Notes: generated from the sequence alone by a model not told the origin. A DNA stretch of 64,000 nt from Pseudomonas linyingensis (GCF_900109175.1 NZ_FNZE01000010.1:1-64000), one strand, 5' to 3'. Positions 26,782-36,141 are shown, counted from the stretch's first letter. Program-made: numbers and translations.

Positions 26782-27573
26782 TCAGGGCACGAAGCGCAGC
26801 GAGGCTTCGCCCAGGCCGCTGAGGGAGAGGTGGATGCTGTCGCCGGCGCCCACCGGCACCAGCGGGGCGAGGGCGCCGGAGAGGATCACCTCGCCCTTGC
26901 GGAACGGGATGCCCAGCTCGCCCAGGGTGTTGGCCAGCCAAGCCACGGCCGCGCAGGGATGACCCTGCACCGCCGAGCCCAGGCCGCTGCCGGCCGGCTC
27001 GCCGTTCTTGAACATTTCCAGGCGCACGGCGGCCAGATCCAGGCTGCGCGGGTCGATGCGCTGTTCACCGAGGGCGAACACGCCGCAGGAGGCGTTGTCG
27101 GCCACGGTGTCCTGGATGCGGATCTTCCAGTCGTGGATGCGCGAGTCGACGATCTCGAAGCACGGCACCACCCAGGCGGTGGCGGCCAGCACGTCATCGG
27201 CGCTGATGCCGGGACCGACCAGGTCCTCGGCGAGGATGAAGGCGATTTCGCCCTCGGCGCGCGGCTGGATCAGGCGGTGCACGGCGAGACTGACGTCGGC
27301 GCCGTCGGCGACCTGCATGCGGTCGGTGAGGAAGCCGAAGTCCGGCTGGTGGACGTTGAGCATGTCCTGCACGGCCTTGCTGGTGACGCCGATCTTCTTG
27401 CCGATCACCCGCTCGCCCTGCTGCTCACGCTGGGCGAGGAAGCGCAGGGAGATGCGGTAGGCGTCGTCGAGGGTGATGTCCGGGTGGCGCTCGGTGAACG
27501 GCGCCAGGGTGCGCCGGTTGCGCAGGGCGGCGAACAGTTCGTCGCCCAAGGTATCGATCAGGGATTCGTTCAT
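26782..27573 (-). CDS. 2-keto-4-pentenoate hydratase (HsaE/DmpE-like)
   Basis: The 263-residue FAH-superfamily hydratase has IGVTSKAVQ near residue 60, an acidic [12 protein letters not shown] metal-binding segment and a [10 protein letters not shown] motif. It hydrates 2-hydroxy-dienoates to 4-hydroxy-2-oxoacids for the neighbouring aldolase. The start at 27,573 is preferred. The longer frame begins within a repetitive palindromic element, whose sequence would encode MNSPLHKGNR. Confidence 0.92.
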   Translation of the reverse strand: MNESLIDTLGDELFAALRNRRTLAPFTERHPDITLDDAYRISLRFLAQREQQGERVIGKKIGVTSKAVQDMLNVHQPDFGFLTDRMQVADGADVSLAVHRLIQPRAEGEIAFILAEDLVGPGISADDVLAATAWVVPCFEIVDSRIHDWKIRIQDTVADNASCGVFALGEQRIDPRSLDLAAVRLEMFKNGEPAGSGLGSAVQGHPCAAVAWLANTLGELGIPFRKGEVILSGALAPLVPVGAGDSIHLSLSGLGEASLRFVP

Positions 27574-27586
27574 GCGATTGCCTTTA

Positions 27587-27645
27587 TGTAGGGGCGAATT
27601 CATTCGCCTTGCCGGGGCATGTGGGCGAATGAATTCGCCCCTACA
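27587..27645. repeat. REP-like palindrome, copy 1
   Basis: The arms are TGTAGGGGCGAATTCATTCG and its inverse, around a short spacer. It lies between the hydratase and the SDR gene. The same element occurs at 28,453, 31,211, 55,759 and 62,965. Confidence 0.9.
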
Positions 27646-27652
27646 GCGTCTT

Positions 27653-28426
27653 TCAGCCCGGCCAGACGCTGTTCTCGGCGCCGCCGTCGACCTCGAGGAT
27701 CTTGCCGGTCACCCAGCGCGACGCCGGGCTGGCCAGGTACAGCGCGGCGGCGGCGATGTCCTCGACCTCGCCGAGGCTGCCCAGCGGCGTGCCGGTCTCC
27801 ATCGCGGTGCGCATCTCGGCGGGCATCACCCGCTGCAGGGCGTCGGTGAGGATCGGCCCGGGGGCGATGCCGTTGACCCGCACCTGCGGGGCGAAGTCCT
27901 GGGCCAGCAGGCGGGTCATCTGGGTCAGCGCCGCCTTGGCGGTGCCGTAGGCGCTGAACTGGCGCTGGGCGTAGCGCGCCGCGCCGGAGGTGATGTTGAT
28001 CACGTTGCCGGCGCCGGCCTCGCGCATGTGCGGCACGCACAGTTGGGTGAGGTGGTAGGCCGAGGTGACGTTGAAGCGCAGGATCTCCTCCAGGCGCTCC
28101 GGGGTCAGCGTGAGCGGGTCGTTGGGGCCGGCGCCGCCGGCGTTGTTGACCAGGTGGGTGATGCGCCCGAACTGCTCGCGAGCGGCGGCGATCAGCGCCT
28201 CGCGCTGCGCGCCGTCGTTGACGTCGCAGGAAACGGCAATGGCGCGGCGGCCCAGGGCACGGATCTCTTCGGCCACCGCCTCGACGTCCGCCAGGGTGCG
28301 CGCCGCGCAGACCACGTCGGCGCCGGCCTCGGCGTAGGCCAGGGCGATGGCGCGGCCGATGCCGCGGCCGGCGCCGGTGATCACGGCGACGCTGCCGTCG
28401 AGGTTGAAGCGCTGCAGGATGTTCAT
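27653..28426 (-). CDS. SDR resembling 7alpha-hydroxysteroid dehydrogenase
   Basis: The 257-residue SDR has GAGRGIG, NNAGGAGPND, a catalytic Ser in NITSG and YGTAK (YxxxK). The stretch VNGIAPGPILTDAL, the NAGG-GP motif and the placement of active-site residues recall the E. coli 7alpha-hydroxysteroid dehydrogenase. That supports a bile-acid or steroid substrate, but other SDRs share parts of this pattern. It lies between two REP-like elements in the minus-strand operon. Confidence 0.8.
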   Translation of the reverse strand: MNILQRFNLDGSVAVITGAGRGIGRAIALAYAEAGADVVCAARTLADVEAVAEEIRALGRRAIAVSCDVNDGAQREALIAAAREQFGRITHLVNNAGGAGPNDPLTLTPERLEEILRFNVTSAYHLTQLCVPHMREAGAGNVINITSGAARYAQRQFSAYGTAKAALTQMTRLLAQDFAPQVRVNGIAPGPILTDALQRVMPAEMRTAMETGTPLGSLGEVEDIAAAALYLASPASRWVTGKILEVDGGAENSVWPG

Positions 28427-28452
28427 GGCATATCTCCTTGTTGTTGTCGGCC

Positions 28453-28548
28453 TGTAGGGGCGAATTCATTCGCCATGGGCCGCAACGCGGCCCCAGGTGT
28501 TGCCAAGTGCAGGCCGGTGGCCTGCTTGGCGAATGAATTCGCCCCTAC
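28453..28548. repeat. REP-like palindrome, copy 2 (long spacer)
   Basis: The same arms as the other copies enclose a spacer about 55 nt long. It lies between the SDR and flavin reductase genes on the minus strand. Confidence 0.88.
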
Positions 28549-28555
28549 GAAAAAC

Positions 28556-29536
28556 TCAACGGGCGGCCCAGAGGTCGGGCAAGCCCGGATCGGTGGCGGC
28601 GACCAGGCGCTTGAGCAGCACCTTGAGGGCCATCACGTCGCCGGCGTCCAGCTTGTCGGCGACCTCGCTCTCGACGGCCTTGGCCAGCGCGATCTGGTGC
28701 AGGGAGGCTTCTCGACCGGCGGCGGTCATCACATAGCGTTCGGTACCGGCAGCGTTCTGCTCGCAGGCGATCAGGTCCTGCTGCTGCAGAGCCTGCAGCG
28801 TCTCGGCGCCGACCTTGAGGCCGGTATAGCCGACGAAGCCATTGATCTCGTCGAGGGTCAGGTTGTCGCGGATACACAGGATCGACAGGATGAAGAACTG
28901 CTGCTCGTCGAGCTGCTGGCCGGACAGCAGGCGGCGCAGGGTGTCGAGCATCTGGTAGTGGGCGCGGCCCAGCAGGTAACCGAGCAGATCCTCGGTATAG
29001 CTGCACTCCGGCGGTGGCGGGGCGGCCAGGCGCAGCTCGGTTCTCGGCTTGCGTGCGGCCAGCGCGTACTGGCCGCTCTGGAACACCAGCGGGGCATGGC
29101 CGCTGTTGTCGAAGGCGAGCACCTCGCCGACGAAGATCACATGGTCGCCGCCCTCGTACTGGAACGCCGTGCGGCACTGGAAACGCGCAGTGCAGCCGGG
29201 CAGCAGCGGGGCGGGGCCGATGCCGTCGTCCAGCTCGACGCCGGCGAACTTGTCGCTGCCCTGGGCGGCAAAACGCCCGGACAGCGCTTCCTGTTCGGCG
29301 GCCAGCACGTGCACGTTCCAGTACTTCTCGCTGCTGAAGGCCGGCAGGCTGCGGGCGTTCTTGGCCAGGCTCCACAGCACCAGCGGCGGATTCAGCGACA
29401 CGGAGTTGAAACTGTTGGCGGTGATGCCGATCGGCTCGCCGTCGGCGCTGCGGGTAGTGATGATGGTCACCCCCGTGGTAAAGGTACCCAGGGCGGCGCG
29501 AAATGCCTGAGGGTCGAAGGTAGCCGGAGCGTTCAT
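28556..29536 (-). CDS. flavin reductase fused to MarR-like domain
   Basis: The 326-residue protein has an N-terminal flavin-reductase domain (about 1-165: GTFTTGVTIITT, ANSFNSVSLNPPLVLWSL, GDHVIFVGEV) of the HsaB/HpaC type. A C-terminal part (about 190-320) resembles a MarR winged helix. The same architecture is known for the C1 reductase of Acinetobacter 4-hydroxyphenylacetate hydroxylase, where the MarR part senses substrate and relieves auto-inhibition. It likely feeds FMNH2 or FADH2 to the HsaA-like oxygenases at 31,475 and 48,079. The start at 29,536 was chosen by family length. Confidence 0.85.
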   Translation of the reverse strand: MNAPATFDPQAFRAALGTFTTGVTIITTRSADGEPIGITANSFNSVSLNPPLVLWSLAKNARSLPAFSSEKYWNVHVLAAEQEALSGRFAAQGSDKFAGVELDDGIGPAPLLPGCTARFQCRTAFQYEGGDHVIFVGEVLAFDNSGHAPLVFQSGQYALAARKPRTELRLAAPPPPECSYTEDLLGYLLGRAHYQMLDTLRRLLSGQQLDEQQFFILSILCIRDNLTLDEINGFVGYTGLKVGAETLQALQQQDLIACEQNAAGTERYVMTAAGREASLHQIALAKAVESEVADKLDAGDVMALKVLLKRLVAATDPGLPDLWAAR

Positions 29537-29627
29537 GCTCTGCCTCGCTTGAGCCGGGAGTGGTGAGACGAGTATCCGAGTGCCGTCCCCCACCAACATC
29601 GTCTCAACGGACTAGCGCCAGCAGGGC

Positions 29628-29643
29628 TCGTCCGATCGGACGA
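29628..29643. promoter_or_regulatory. 16-bp perfect palindrome in divergent promoter region
   Basis: TCGTCCGATCGGACGA is a perfect dyad between the flavin reductase (-) and the aldehyde dehydrogenase (+). It could let one regulator control both directions. The half-site TCGTCCG recurs in the other divergent promoter region at 57,159-57,165. Confidence 0.5.
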
Positions 29644-29721
29644 CGCGGGCGCTGCGGGGCGTCGCCAGTATCGCGCCAAGGACGCCGGACCGGGCGTCGC
29701 AGCTGGATTTCAGGAGGTTCG

Positions 29722-31170
29722 ATGAGTTCCGCAATTTCGTCTGTCGAGGGGTTGGTCGCGTTGTTGGCTGCCCAGAAGTCCGCGTTCGTTGCCCAGGGGG
29801 CGGTGGACGCGGCCGAGCGCCGGCGGCGCATCCAGCAGGTGATCGACCTGCTGGTGGCCTGGCACAAGCCACTGGCGAAGGCCATGGACGAGGACTTCGG
29901 CAACCGCCCGCCGGGTTTCTCGCTGATGAACGACGTGCTCGGCTCGCTGGCTTCGCTCAAGCACGCCCGCGATCATCTGGAACAGTGGATGCAGCCGCAG
30001 GAGCGCCAGCCGTTCGCCCCCTACGACCAGCTCGGCGCCAAGGCCCGGGTCATGTACCAGCCCAAGGGCTCGGTGGGCATCATCGGCACCTGGAACGCGC
30101 CGTTGTTCACCCTGCTCAGTCCGCTGGCCTACGTGCTGGCCGCCGGCAACCGGGCGATCCTCAAACCCTCGGAAATCGCCCCGCGTACCGCCGCGGTGCT
30201 GGCCGCGGCCTGTGCCGAGCTGCTCGATCCGCTGGTGGTCGGCGTGGTGACCGGCGGTCCGGACATCGCTGCAGCGGTGAGCGCGCAGCCGTTCGACCAC
30301 CTGGTGTTCACCGGCAGCACGCCGGTCGGCAAGCTGGTGATGCGCAGCGCCGCGGACAACCTGGTGCCGGTCACCCTGGAGCTGGGCGGCAAGTCGCCGA
30401 CCATCGTCGCGCGCAGCGCCGATCTGGCCACCGCCGCCTTCCGCATCGCCGCCGCCAAGGCCAACAATGGCGGCCAGTTGTGCGTCAACCCGGACCTGGT
30501 CTATGTGCCGCGCGAGCAGCTCGAAGCCTTCCTCGCCGAGCTGAAGGGCGCCTACGCCAGCCTGTTCCCCCAGGTGCAGGGCAATCCGGACGTGGTTGCG
30601 GTGGTCAATGCGCGCCATCTGGAGCGCGTCGAGGGGCTGGTCGAGGATGCCGTCGCCGCCGGCGTGCGCGTCGAGTCGCTGCCCGAGACGTCGGCGGCCG
30701 ATGCTGCGGCGGCCGATGCTGCCGACCGCCGCCGGCCGCTGCGCGTGGTGGTCGATCCGCCGCAGTCCTGCCGCATCCAGCAGGAGGAGATCTTCGGCCC
30801 GGCCATGGTCCTGCTGCCCTACGACGAGATCGACGCGGTGCTCGCCGACATCAACAGCCGACCACGCCCGCTGGCGCTGTACTACTTCGGCCAGGACGCC
30901 GCCGAGCAGCAGCGCGTGCTCGAACACACCCTGTCCGGCGGGGTGACCATCAACGACGCGATGATGCACGCCGCCATGCAGGACGCGCCGTTCGGCGGCA
31001 TCGGCGCCTCCGGCATGGGCCACTACCACGGCCTCGAGGGCTTCCTCGAGTTCAGCCACGCGCGCACCGTGTTCGAGGCCGGCGCCTACGACCCGCGCCG
31101 CGAGTGGGGGCTGCTGCCGCCCTACGGCGAACACTTCCTTGCGGCCATGGAGGCGCAGGTGACCCCGTAG
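29722..31170 (+). CDS. aldehyde dehydrogenase, coniferyl-aldehyde-dehydrogenase-like
   Basis: The 482-residue ALDH superfamily protein has the general-base Glu in LELGGKSP and the catalytic Cys in NNGGQLCVNPD. The ending (FGGIGASGMGHYHGLEGFLEFSH) is typical of the coniferyl aldehyde dehydrogenase/ALDH3-like branch. It would oxidise an aldehyde to an acid. In this setting a steroid side-chain aldehyde is plausible but unproven. AGGAGG ahead of the ATG fixes the start. An Ala/Asp-rich insert (AADAAAADAADRRR) near residue 330 is unusual. Confidence 0.88.
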   Translation: MSSAISSVEGLVALLAAQKSAFVAQGAVDAAERRRRIQQVIDLLVAWHKPLAKAMDEDFGNRPPGFSLMNDVLGSLASLKHARDHLEQWMQPQERQPFAPYDQLGAKARVMYQPKGSVGIIGTWNAPLFTLLSPLAYVLAAGNRAILKPSEIAPRTAAVLAAACAELLDPLVVGVVTGGPDIAAAVSAQPFDHLVFTGSTPVGKLVMRSAADNLVPVTLELGGKSPTIVARSADLATAAFRIAAAKANNGGQLCVNPDLVYVPREQLEAFLAELKGAYASLFPQVQGNPDVVAVVNARHLERVEGLVEDAVAAGVRVESLPETSAADAAAADAADRRRPLRVVVDPPQSCRIQQEEIFGPAMVLLPYDEIDAVLADINSRPRPLALYYFGQDAAEQQRVLEHTLSGGVTINDAMMHAAMQDAPFGGIGASGMGHYHGLEGFLEFSHARTVFEAGAYDPRREWGLLPPYGEHFLAAMEAQVTP

Positions 31171-31210
31171 GCTGCCGTCATAACCCGTAGAGGGCAATCG
31201 CACGAGTGGC

Positions 31211-31268
31211 TGTAGGGGCGAATTCATTCGCCAAGATGTCCCGCAAGGCGAATGAATTCGCCCCTACA
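31211..31268. repeat. REP-like palindrome, copy 3
   Basis: Arms TGTAGGGGCGAATTCATTCG and inverse, 58 bp in all, immediately behind the aldehyde dehydrogenase gene. Confidence 0.9.
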
Positions 31269-31328
31269 GAACGGGGGCTCCCACGCTACGGCGCTCTCAC
31301 CCTGCAGCGCCCCCTCCATTGCCTCTCC

Positions 31329-31354
31329 AAGGCCCGGCCCCTGCGCCGGGCCTT
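31329..31354 (+). terminator. intrinsic-terminator-like hairpin
   Basis: AAGGCCCGGC pairs with GCCGGGCCTT across a 6-nt loop. The following sequence TGCATT is only weakly T-rich. It separates the aldehyde dehydrogenase from the next operon. Confidence 0.65.
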
Positions 31355-31395
31355 TGCATTCCGCCTTCTGCACCCTTCTGCCTAGTCCGGTTTGA

Positions 31396-31428
31396 CGATG
31401 AGCGGCGCGGGGCTGCGCCGGATCATCG
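31396..31428 (+). promoter_or_regulatory. leader hairpin upstream of the HsaA-like gene
   Basis: A bulged stem (CGATGA/TCATCG outside, CGGCGC/GCGCCG inside) lies about 50 bp before the start codon at 31,475. It could be an operator or a 5'-UTR structure. Confidence 0.35.
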
Positions 31429-31474
31429 GTCTCACGAGCACATTCGCTCAGCGAGATTGACGGAGGACTTACCG

Positions 31475-32662
31475 ATGCAGGTCATGCGAGAGAAAACCCG
31501 GGAAGAGATCGAGCTGATCGATCGTGCCCGTCGCCTGGTTCCGGCCCTGCGCGAACGTGCCGAACAGGCCGACCGCGAGGGCAAGGTGCCCGACGAGACT
31601 GTCCGCGAGATGCAGGAGGCCGGCTTGTTCCGCGCCCTGCAGCCGAAGAAGTGGGGCGGCTACGAGGTCGATCCTCGCACCTTCTTCGAGATCCAGATGA
31701 CCCTCGCCGAGGGCTGCATGTCCACCGCCTGGATCTACGGCGTGATGGGCGTGCACCCGTGGCAGCTGGCGCGCTATCCGGTCGAGGCCCAGCAGGACGT
31801 GTGGGGCGAGGACATCAGCACGCTGATCTCCTCCACCTACATGCCGGTGGCCAAGGTCACTCCGGTCGAAGGCGGCTATCGCATCAGCGGCCGCTGGGGC
31901 TTCTCCAGCGGCAGCGAGCACTGCCAGTGGTGCCTGCTCGGCGGCATCCTCCCCGTCGAGGGCGACCAGGCTGCCGAACACGGCACCTTCCTGGTGCCGC
32001 GCAGCGACTACCGCATCGAGAAGAACTGGGACGTGCTCGGCCTGCGCGGCACCGGCAGCCACGACATCGTGGTGGAGGACGCCTTCGTCCCCGCCCATCG
32101 CGTGCAGCGCACCAACAATTCCAGCCTGGCGGCCACCCCGGGCCGCGAGGTCAACACCAACCCGATCTACGCGCTGCCCTTCGCCCAGGTGTTCACCCGC
32201 GCGGTGTCCAGCTCGTGCCTCGGCGCCCTGCAGGGCGCGATCAACCAGTTCCGCGACAACGCCGCCAAACACCTTGGCAAGCATGGCGCCAGAACCGCCG
32301 ATGATCCCGTGGCGCAGACCGCGGTGGCCGAGGCGATCATGACCGTCGATGCCCTCAAGCTGGTGCTCGAGCGCAACTTCGCCCACATGCTGGCGCTGGC
32401 CGAGCAGGGCGAGATCCCGGATACCGAGACCCGCCTGCTGTACCGCTACCAGTCGGCCCACGTCACCAACGTCTGTGCCGAGCGGATCAGCGACCTGCTG
32501 CGCTCGATGGCCGCCTCCGGCCTGTACAGCACCAACCCGGTGGCGCGCACCTTCCGCGACTTGCACCAGGCGCGTGGGCACATCTCCAACAACGTGGCGG
32601 CCTACGGACGCAGCTTCGGCGCGGTGCAGCTCGGCCTGCCCAACCCCGATCCCTACGTCTGA
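31475..32662 (+). CDS. HsaA-like flavin-dependent monooxygenase (copy 1)
   Basis: The 395-residue protein of the acyl-CoA-dehydrogenase fold has hallmarks of the two-component group D monooxygenases (HsaA, HpaB C2): GVHPWQLARYP, QDVWGED, GRWGFSSGSEHCQW, FLVPRSDYRIEKNWDVLGL and RGTGSHDIVVEDAFVP. In steroid degraders HsaA hydroxylates the phenolic ring A of the 9,10-seco steroid to a catechol using reduced flavin. The reductase partner is probably the gene at 28,556. A second copy lies at 48,079. GGAGGA precedes the ATG. Confidence 0.88.
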   Translation: MQVMREKTREEIELIDRARRLVPALRERAEQADREGKVPDETVREMQEAGLFRALQPKKWGGYEVDPRTFFEIQMTLAEGCMSTAWIYGVMGVHPWQLARYPVEAQQDVWGEDISTLISSTYMPVAKVTPVEGGYRISGRWGFSSGSEHCQWCLLGGILPVEGDQAAEHGTFLVPRSDYRIEKNWDVLGLRGTGSHDIVVEDAFVPAHRVQRTNNSSLAATPGREVNTNPIYALPFAQVFTRAVSSSCLGALQGAINQFRDNAAKHLGKHGARTADDPVAQTAVAEAIMTVDALKLVLERNFAHMLALAEQGEIPDTETRLLYRYQSAHVTNVCAERISDLLRSMAASGLYSTNPVARTFRDLHQARGHISNNVAAYGRSFGAVQLGLPNPDPYV

Positions 32663-32696
32663 ACACCCAGCGACCACGGCACAGGACACGACAACA

Positions 32697-34403
32697 ATGA
32701 CAACACAGGTTCAGTCCCAGTCCGCCTACGACGTGATCGTCGTCGGCTCGGGGGCAGGTGCGATGGCAGCGGCAGTCGTCGCCGCCGACCAGGGGCTCTC
32801 CGTGCTGATCGTCGAGAAGAGCGACAAGTACGGCGGCACCTCGGCGATTTCCGGTGGCGGCATCTGGATTCCCAACAACCACTACTTCGCGGAGAAGGGC
32901 GGTAACGACAGCTTCGACAAGGCCTTCACCTACCTCAAGGCGTCGACCGAGGGCAAGATCGACGAGGAGCGCCTGCGCGCCTACCTCGAGTACGCGCCGC
33001 GGATGATCCATTACCTCGAGACGCGCAGCCGCGTGCGCTACACCGTGGCCGAGAAGTACCCGGACTACTATCCCCATCTGCCCGGCTCGCTGCCGGGCGG
33101 GCGCACCCTCGACCCCGAACTGTTCGACACCAGCCTGCTCGGCGACGAGCTGAACAACCTGCGCAAACCGTCTCCGTCGACCCTGCTGATGGGACGCATC
33201 GCCTGGACCGCCCGCCACGCGCACAAGGCCATGGCCCGCGAGTTCGGCTGGCGGCTGATGATTCTCGGCCTGATGGCGCGCTACAAGCTCGACATCAAGT
33301 GGCGGCGCAAGACCAAGCAGGACCGCCGCGCCGCCCTCGGCAGCGCGCTGATCGGCTCGCTGCGCCGTTCGCTGATGGACCGCCAGGTGCCGCTGTGGCT
33401 GAGAACCGACTTCCGCGAGCTGATGATCAAGGACGGCCGGGTCGCTGGGATCAAGGTCTGCCGCGATGGCCAGATGCTGACCCTCGAGGCGCGCCGCGGG
33501 GTGATCTTCGGCTCCGGCGGCTTCGAGCAAAACCAGGCGCTGCGTGACAAGTACCTGCCGCAGCCGACCCGCGCCGGCTGGAGCGCCACGCCGCCGGCCA
33601 ACAACACCGGCGCTGCACTGGAGGCCGGCATGGCGGCGGGCGCGGCCACCGACCTGCTCGACTGGGCCTGGTGGGCGCCGACCATCCACGTACCCGGCGA
33701 GGAGAAGCCGCGTGGCGTGTTCGCCGAGCGCGCCTTCCCCGGCGCCATCGTGGTCAACGGCCTAGGCAAGCGCTTCGTCAACGAGGCGGCGCCCTACCTG
33801 GAGTTCGGCGACGCCATGTACCGCGAGCACCAGAAGGGCGGCAAGGCGATCCCGGCCTGGGTGATCTTCGACGCGCACTTCCGCTTCCACTACGCCATGG
33901 GCCCGCTGATGCCGGCGCAGGTGATGCCCGACAGCCGCCTGCGCAAGGAGTGGCTGAACAGCGTGTACTGGAAGGGCGACAGCCTGGCCGACCTGGCCCG
34001 GCAGATCGGTGTCGACGCTGGCGGCCTGGAAAGCACCGTCAAACGCGTCAACGAGTTTGCCCGCACCGGCATCGATGTCGACTTCGGTCGTGGCGGCAAC
34101 GTGTTCGACCGCTACTACGGCGACAGCAACGTCAAGCCCAACCCCTGCCTGGCGCCACTGGCCAAGGGGCCGTTCTACGCCATGCGCCTGGACGCCGGCG
34201 ACATCGGTACCAAGGGCGGCCTGCTGACCAATGCCAACGCCCAGGTGCTGCACCAGAGCGGCGAGCCGATCCCCGGCCTGTACGCCATCGGCAACACCTC
34301 GGCCTCGGTGATGGGCACCAGCTATCCCGGCGCCGGCGGCACCCTTGGTCCGGCGATGACCTTCGGCTACATCGCCGCCCAGCACATCGCCGCCAACCGT
34401 TGA
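32697..34403 (+). CDS. kstD: 3-ketosteroid delta1-dehydrogenase (KstD/TesH type)
   Basis: The 568-residue flavoprotein has an N-terminal FAD motif (VVGSGAGAMAAA) and GGTSAISGGGIWIPNN. Further segments are DYYPHLPGSLPGGRTLDP, NVFDRYYGD, GPFYAMRL and the C-terminal SYPGAGGTLGPAMTFGY. These match my recollection of the Comamonas/Rhodococcus delta1-dehydrogenase pattern over the whole length. It desaturates ring A between C1 and C2, a prerequisite for aromatisation once C9 is hydroxylated. It is the second gene of the operon starting at 31,475 and is followed within 10 bp by another FAD enzyme. Confidence 0.9.
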   Translation: MTTQVQSQSAYDVIVVGSGAGAMAAAVVAADQGLSVLIVEKSDKYGGTSAISGGGIWIPNNHYFAEKGGNDSFDKAFTYLKASTEGKIDEERLRAYLEYAPRMIHYLETRSRVRYTVAEKYPDYYPHLPGSLPGGRTLDPELFDTSLLGDELNNLRKPSPSTLLMGRIAWTARHAHKAMAREFGWRLMILGLMARYKLDIKWRRKTKQDRRAALGSALIGSLRRSLMDRQVPLWLRTDFRELMIKDGRVAGIKVCRDGQMLTLEARRGVIFGSGGFEQNQALRDKYLPQPTRAGWSATPPANNTGAALEAGMAAGAATDLLDWAWWAPTIHVPGEEKPRGVFAERAFPGAIVVNGLGKRFVNEAAPYLEFGDAMYREHQKGGKAIPAWVIFDAHFRFHYAMGPLMPAQVMPDSRLRKEWLNSVYWKGDSLADLARQIGVDAGGLESTVKRVNEFARTGIDVDFGRGGNVFDRYYGDSNVKPNPCLAPLAKGPFYAMRLDAGDIGTKGGLLTNANAQVLHQSGEPIPGLYAIGNTSASVMGTSYPGAGGTLGPAMTFGYIAAQHIAANR

Positions 34404-34413
34404 GGAGGCCAGG

Positions 34414-36123
34414 ATGAAGAGCGAACCGATTTCGACCTGCACCGACATCCAGCTGCCGTTGCAGGTAGCCGACGCCGGCAGCGTCGAGTGGGCCGATGGA
34501 TGTGACGTGCTGGTGATCGGCTGGGGCGCTGCCGGCGCCTGCGCGGCGCTGGAAGCGCGCGCCCAGGGTGCCGACGTGCTGGTCGCCGACCGCTTCACCG
34601 GCGGCGGCGCCAGCGCCAAGAGCGGCGGGGTGGTCTACGCCGGCGGCGGCACCCGCCAACAGCGCGATGCCGGCTTCGCCGACACGCCGCAGGCGATGTT
34701 CGACTACCTCAAGCACGAAACCCAGGGCGTGATCGGCGATGCCACCCTGCGCCGCTTCTGCGACAGCAGCGTGGCCAATCTGGAATGGCTGGAGGGCCAC
34801 GGCGCGCGCTACGAACACAGCATGCCGCCGGGCGGCGGCAAGACCTCCTATCCGCCGGACGGCTACTTCCTCTACTACTCGGGCAACGAAATGGTGCCCT
34901 CCCATGGTGGCGAGAACCCGCCGGCGCCGCGCGGCCATCGCACCGTCGGCAAGGGCCAGTGCGGGGCGGTGCTCTATGCCCGGCTGCAGGAAGCCTGCCT
35001 GCGTGCCGGCGTGCGGGCCCAGACCCAGTCCGCGGCGCGGCGCCTGGTGCTCGACTCCAAGGGGCGGGTGATCGGTGCCGAACTCTGGTGCCTGCCGCCG
35101 GGCAGTGCGGCGGCGAAAGAGCACGCCAAACTGGCGGCGCGCGCCGAGCGTCTGCAGAACTTCGCCCCGGCCTATTGCGACAGCCTGCGCCGCAAGGTGG
35201 CGCGGATCGAGCAGCAGCATGCCCGGCCGCGGCTGGTGCAGGCCCGCCAGGGAGTGATCCTCAGCACCGGCGGCTTCATCTTCAATCGCGCCCTGATCGG
35301 CGAACACGCGCCCAAGTACCGGCGCAACTTCAAGGTCGGCGCCACCGGCTGCGATGGCAGCGGCCTGCGCCTGGGCCTGACCGCCGGCGCCGCCAGCGAC
35401 CGCCTGCAGCAGGTCTCGCCGTGGCGCTTCATCAACCCGCCGCTGTGCTGGCCCAAGGGCATCGTGGTCAACACCGCGGGGCAGCGCTTCGTCAACGAGG
35501 AAGTCTACGGCGGCACCCTCGGCTACCCGCTGTGCGAGGAGCAGGGCGGCAAGGCCTGGCTGGTGCTCGACGCGCGCCTGCGCCGCCAGGCCATCAAGCA
35601 GGCGCTGTTCGGCGGCTACTGGTGGTTCCAGAGCGTGCCGGCGCTGGCGCTGATGCTGCTCAAGGTGCGCAAGGGTCATACGGCGCGCGAACTGGCCGGC
35701 GTCACCGGCATGCGTCCCGAGCTGCTCGAGGAATCGCTGCGCGCCTACAACGCCGCCGCGCGCGGCACCGCGCCGGACCCGGTCGGCAAGTCGGTAAGCA
35801 GCCGCCAGGTGCTCGACCAGGGGCCGTTTTACGCCTGCGACATCTCGGTGGGCAACCCGATCTTCCCGCTCGGCGCGCTGACCCTCGGCGGCCTCAAGGT
35901 CGACGAGAACAACGGCGCAGTGCTCGACGGCGAGGGCCAGGCCATTCCCGGCCTGTACGCCGCCGGACGCACCGCCATCGGCATCCCTTCGCACCTCTAC
36001 ATCAGCGGCCTGTCGCTGGCCGACTGCGTGTTCTCCGGCCGCCGCGCCGGCGAGGCAGCCGCCCATGCCGGCCGCGACATGGCCAATCACACCCAGGCCG
36101 CGCCGCTCGGCGCGCTCGGCTGA
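34414..36123 (+). CDS. second FAD-dependent 3-ketosteroid dehydrogenase-like enzyme
   Basis: The 569-residue fumarate-reductase/KstD-superfamily flavoprotein has the FAD motif VIGWGAAGACAALEA, GGGASAKSGGVVYAGGG and a C-terminal GLYAAGRTAIGIPSHLYISG. It is clearly distinct from the KstD at 32,697. In Comamonas the KstD gene is paired with a delta4(5alpha)-dehydrogenase (TesI), so that activity is the leading guess. Any ring-desaturating role on a different steroid position is possible. It is translationally close to its neighbours (10 and 18 bp). Confidence 0.75.
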   Translation: MKSEPISTCTDIQLPLQVADAGSVEWADGCDVLVIGWGAAGACAALEARAQGADVLVADRFTGGGASAKSGGVVYAGGGTRQQRDAGFADTPQAMFDYLKHETQGVIGDATLRRFCDSSVANLEWLEGHGARYEHSMPPGGGKTSYPPDGYFLYYSGNEMVPSHGGENPPAPRGHRTVGKGQCGAVLYARLQEACLRAGVRAQTQSAARRLVLDSKGRVIGAELWCLPPGSAAAKEHAKLAARAERLQNFAPAYCDSLRRKVARIEQQHARPRLVQARQGVILSTGGFIFNRALIGEHAPKYRRNFKVGATGCDGSGLRLGLTAGAASDRLQQVSPWRFINPPLCWPKGIVVNTAGQRFVNEEVYGGTLGYPLCEEQGGKAWLVLDARLRRQAIKQALFGGYWWFQSVPALALMLLKVRKGHTARELAGVTGMRPELLEESLRAYNAAARGTAPDPVGKSVSSRQVLDQGPFYACDISVGNPIFPLGALTLGGLKVDENNGAVLDGEGQAIPGLYAAGRTAIGIPSHLYISGLSLADCVFSGRRAGEAAAHAGRDMANHTQAAPLGALG

Positions 36124-36141
36124 AACCACCAGGAGACGAAC

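Noticed and set aside
27587-31268. CRISPR-like array from repeated palindromes
   Set aside because: The repeats are inverted pairs scattered between genes at irregular distances, without spacers or cas genes. They fit REP-type elements.
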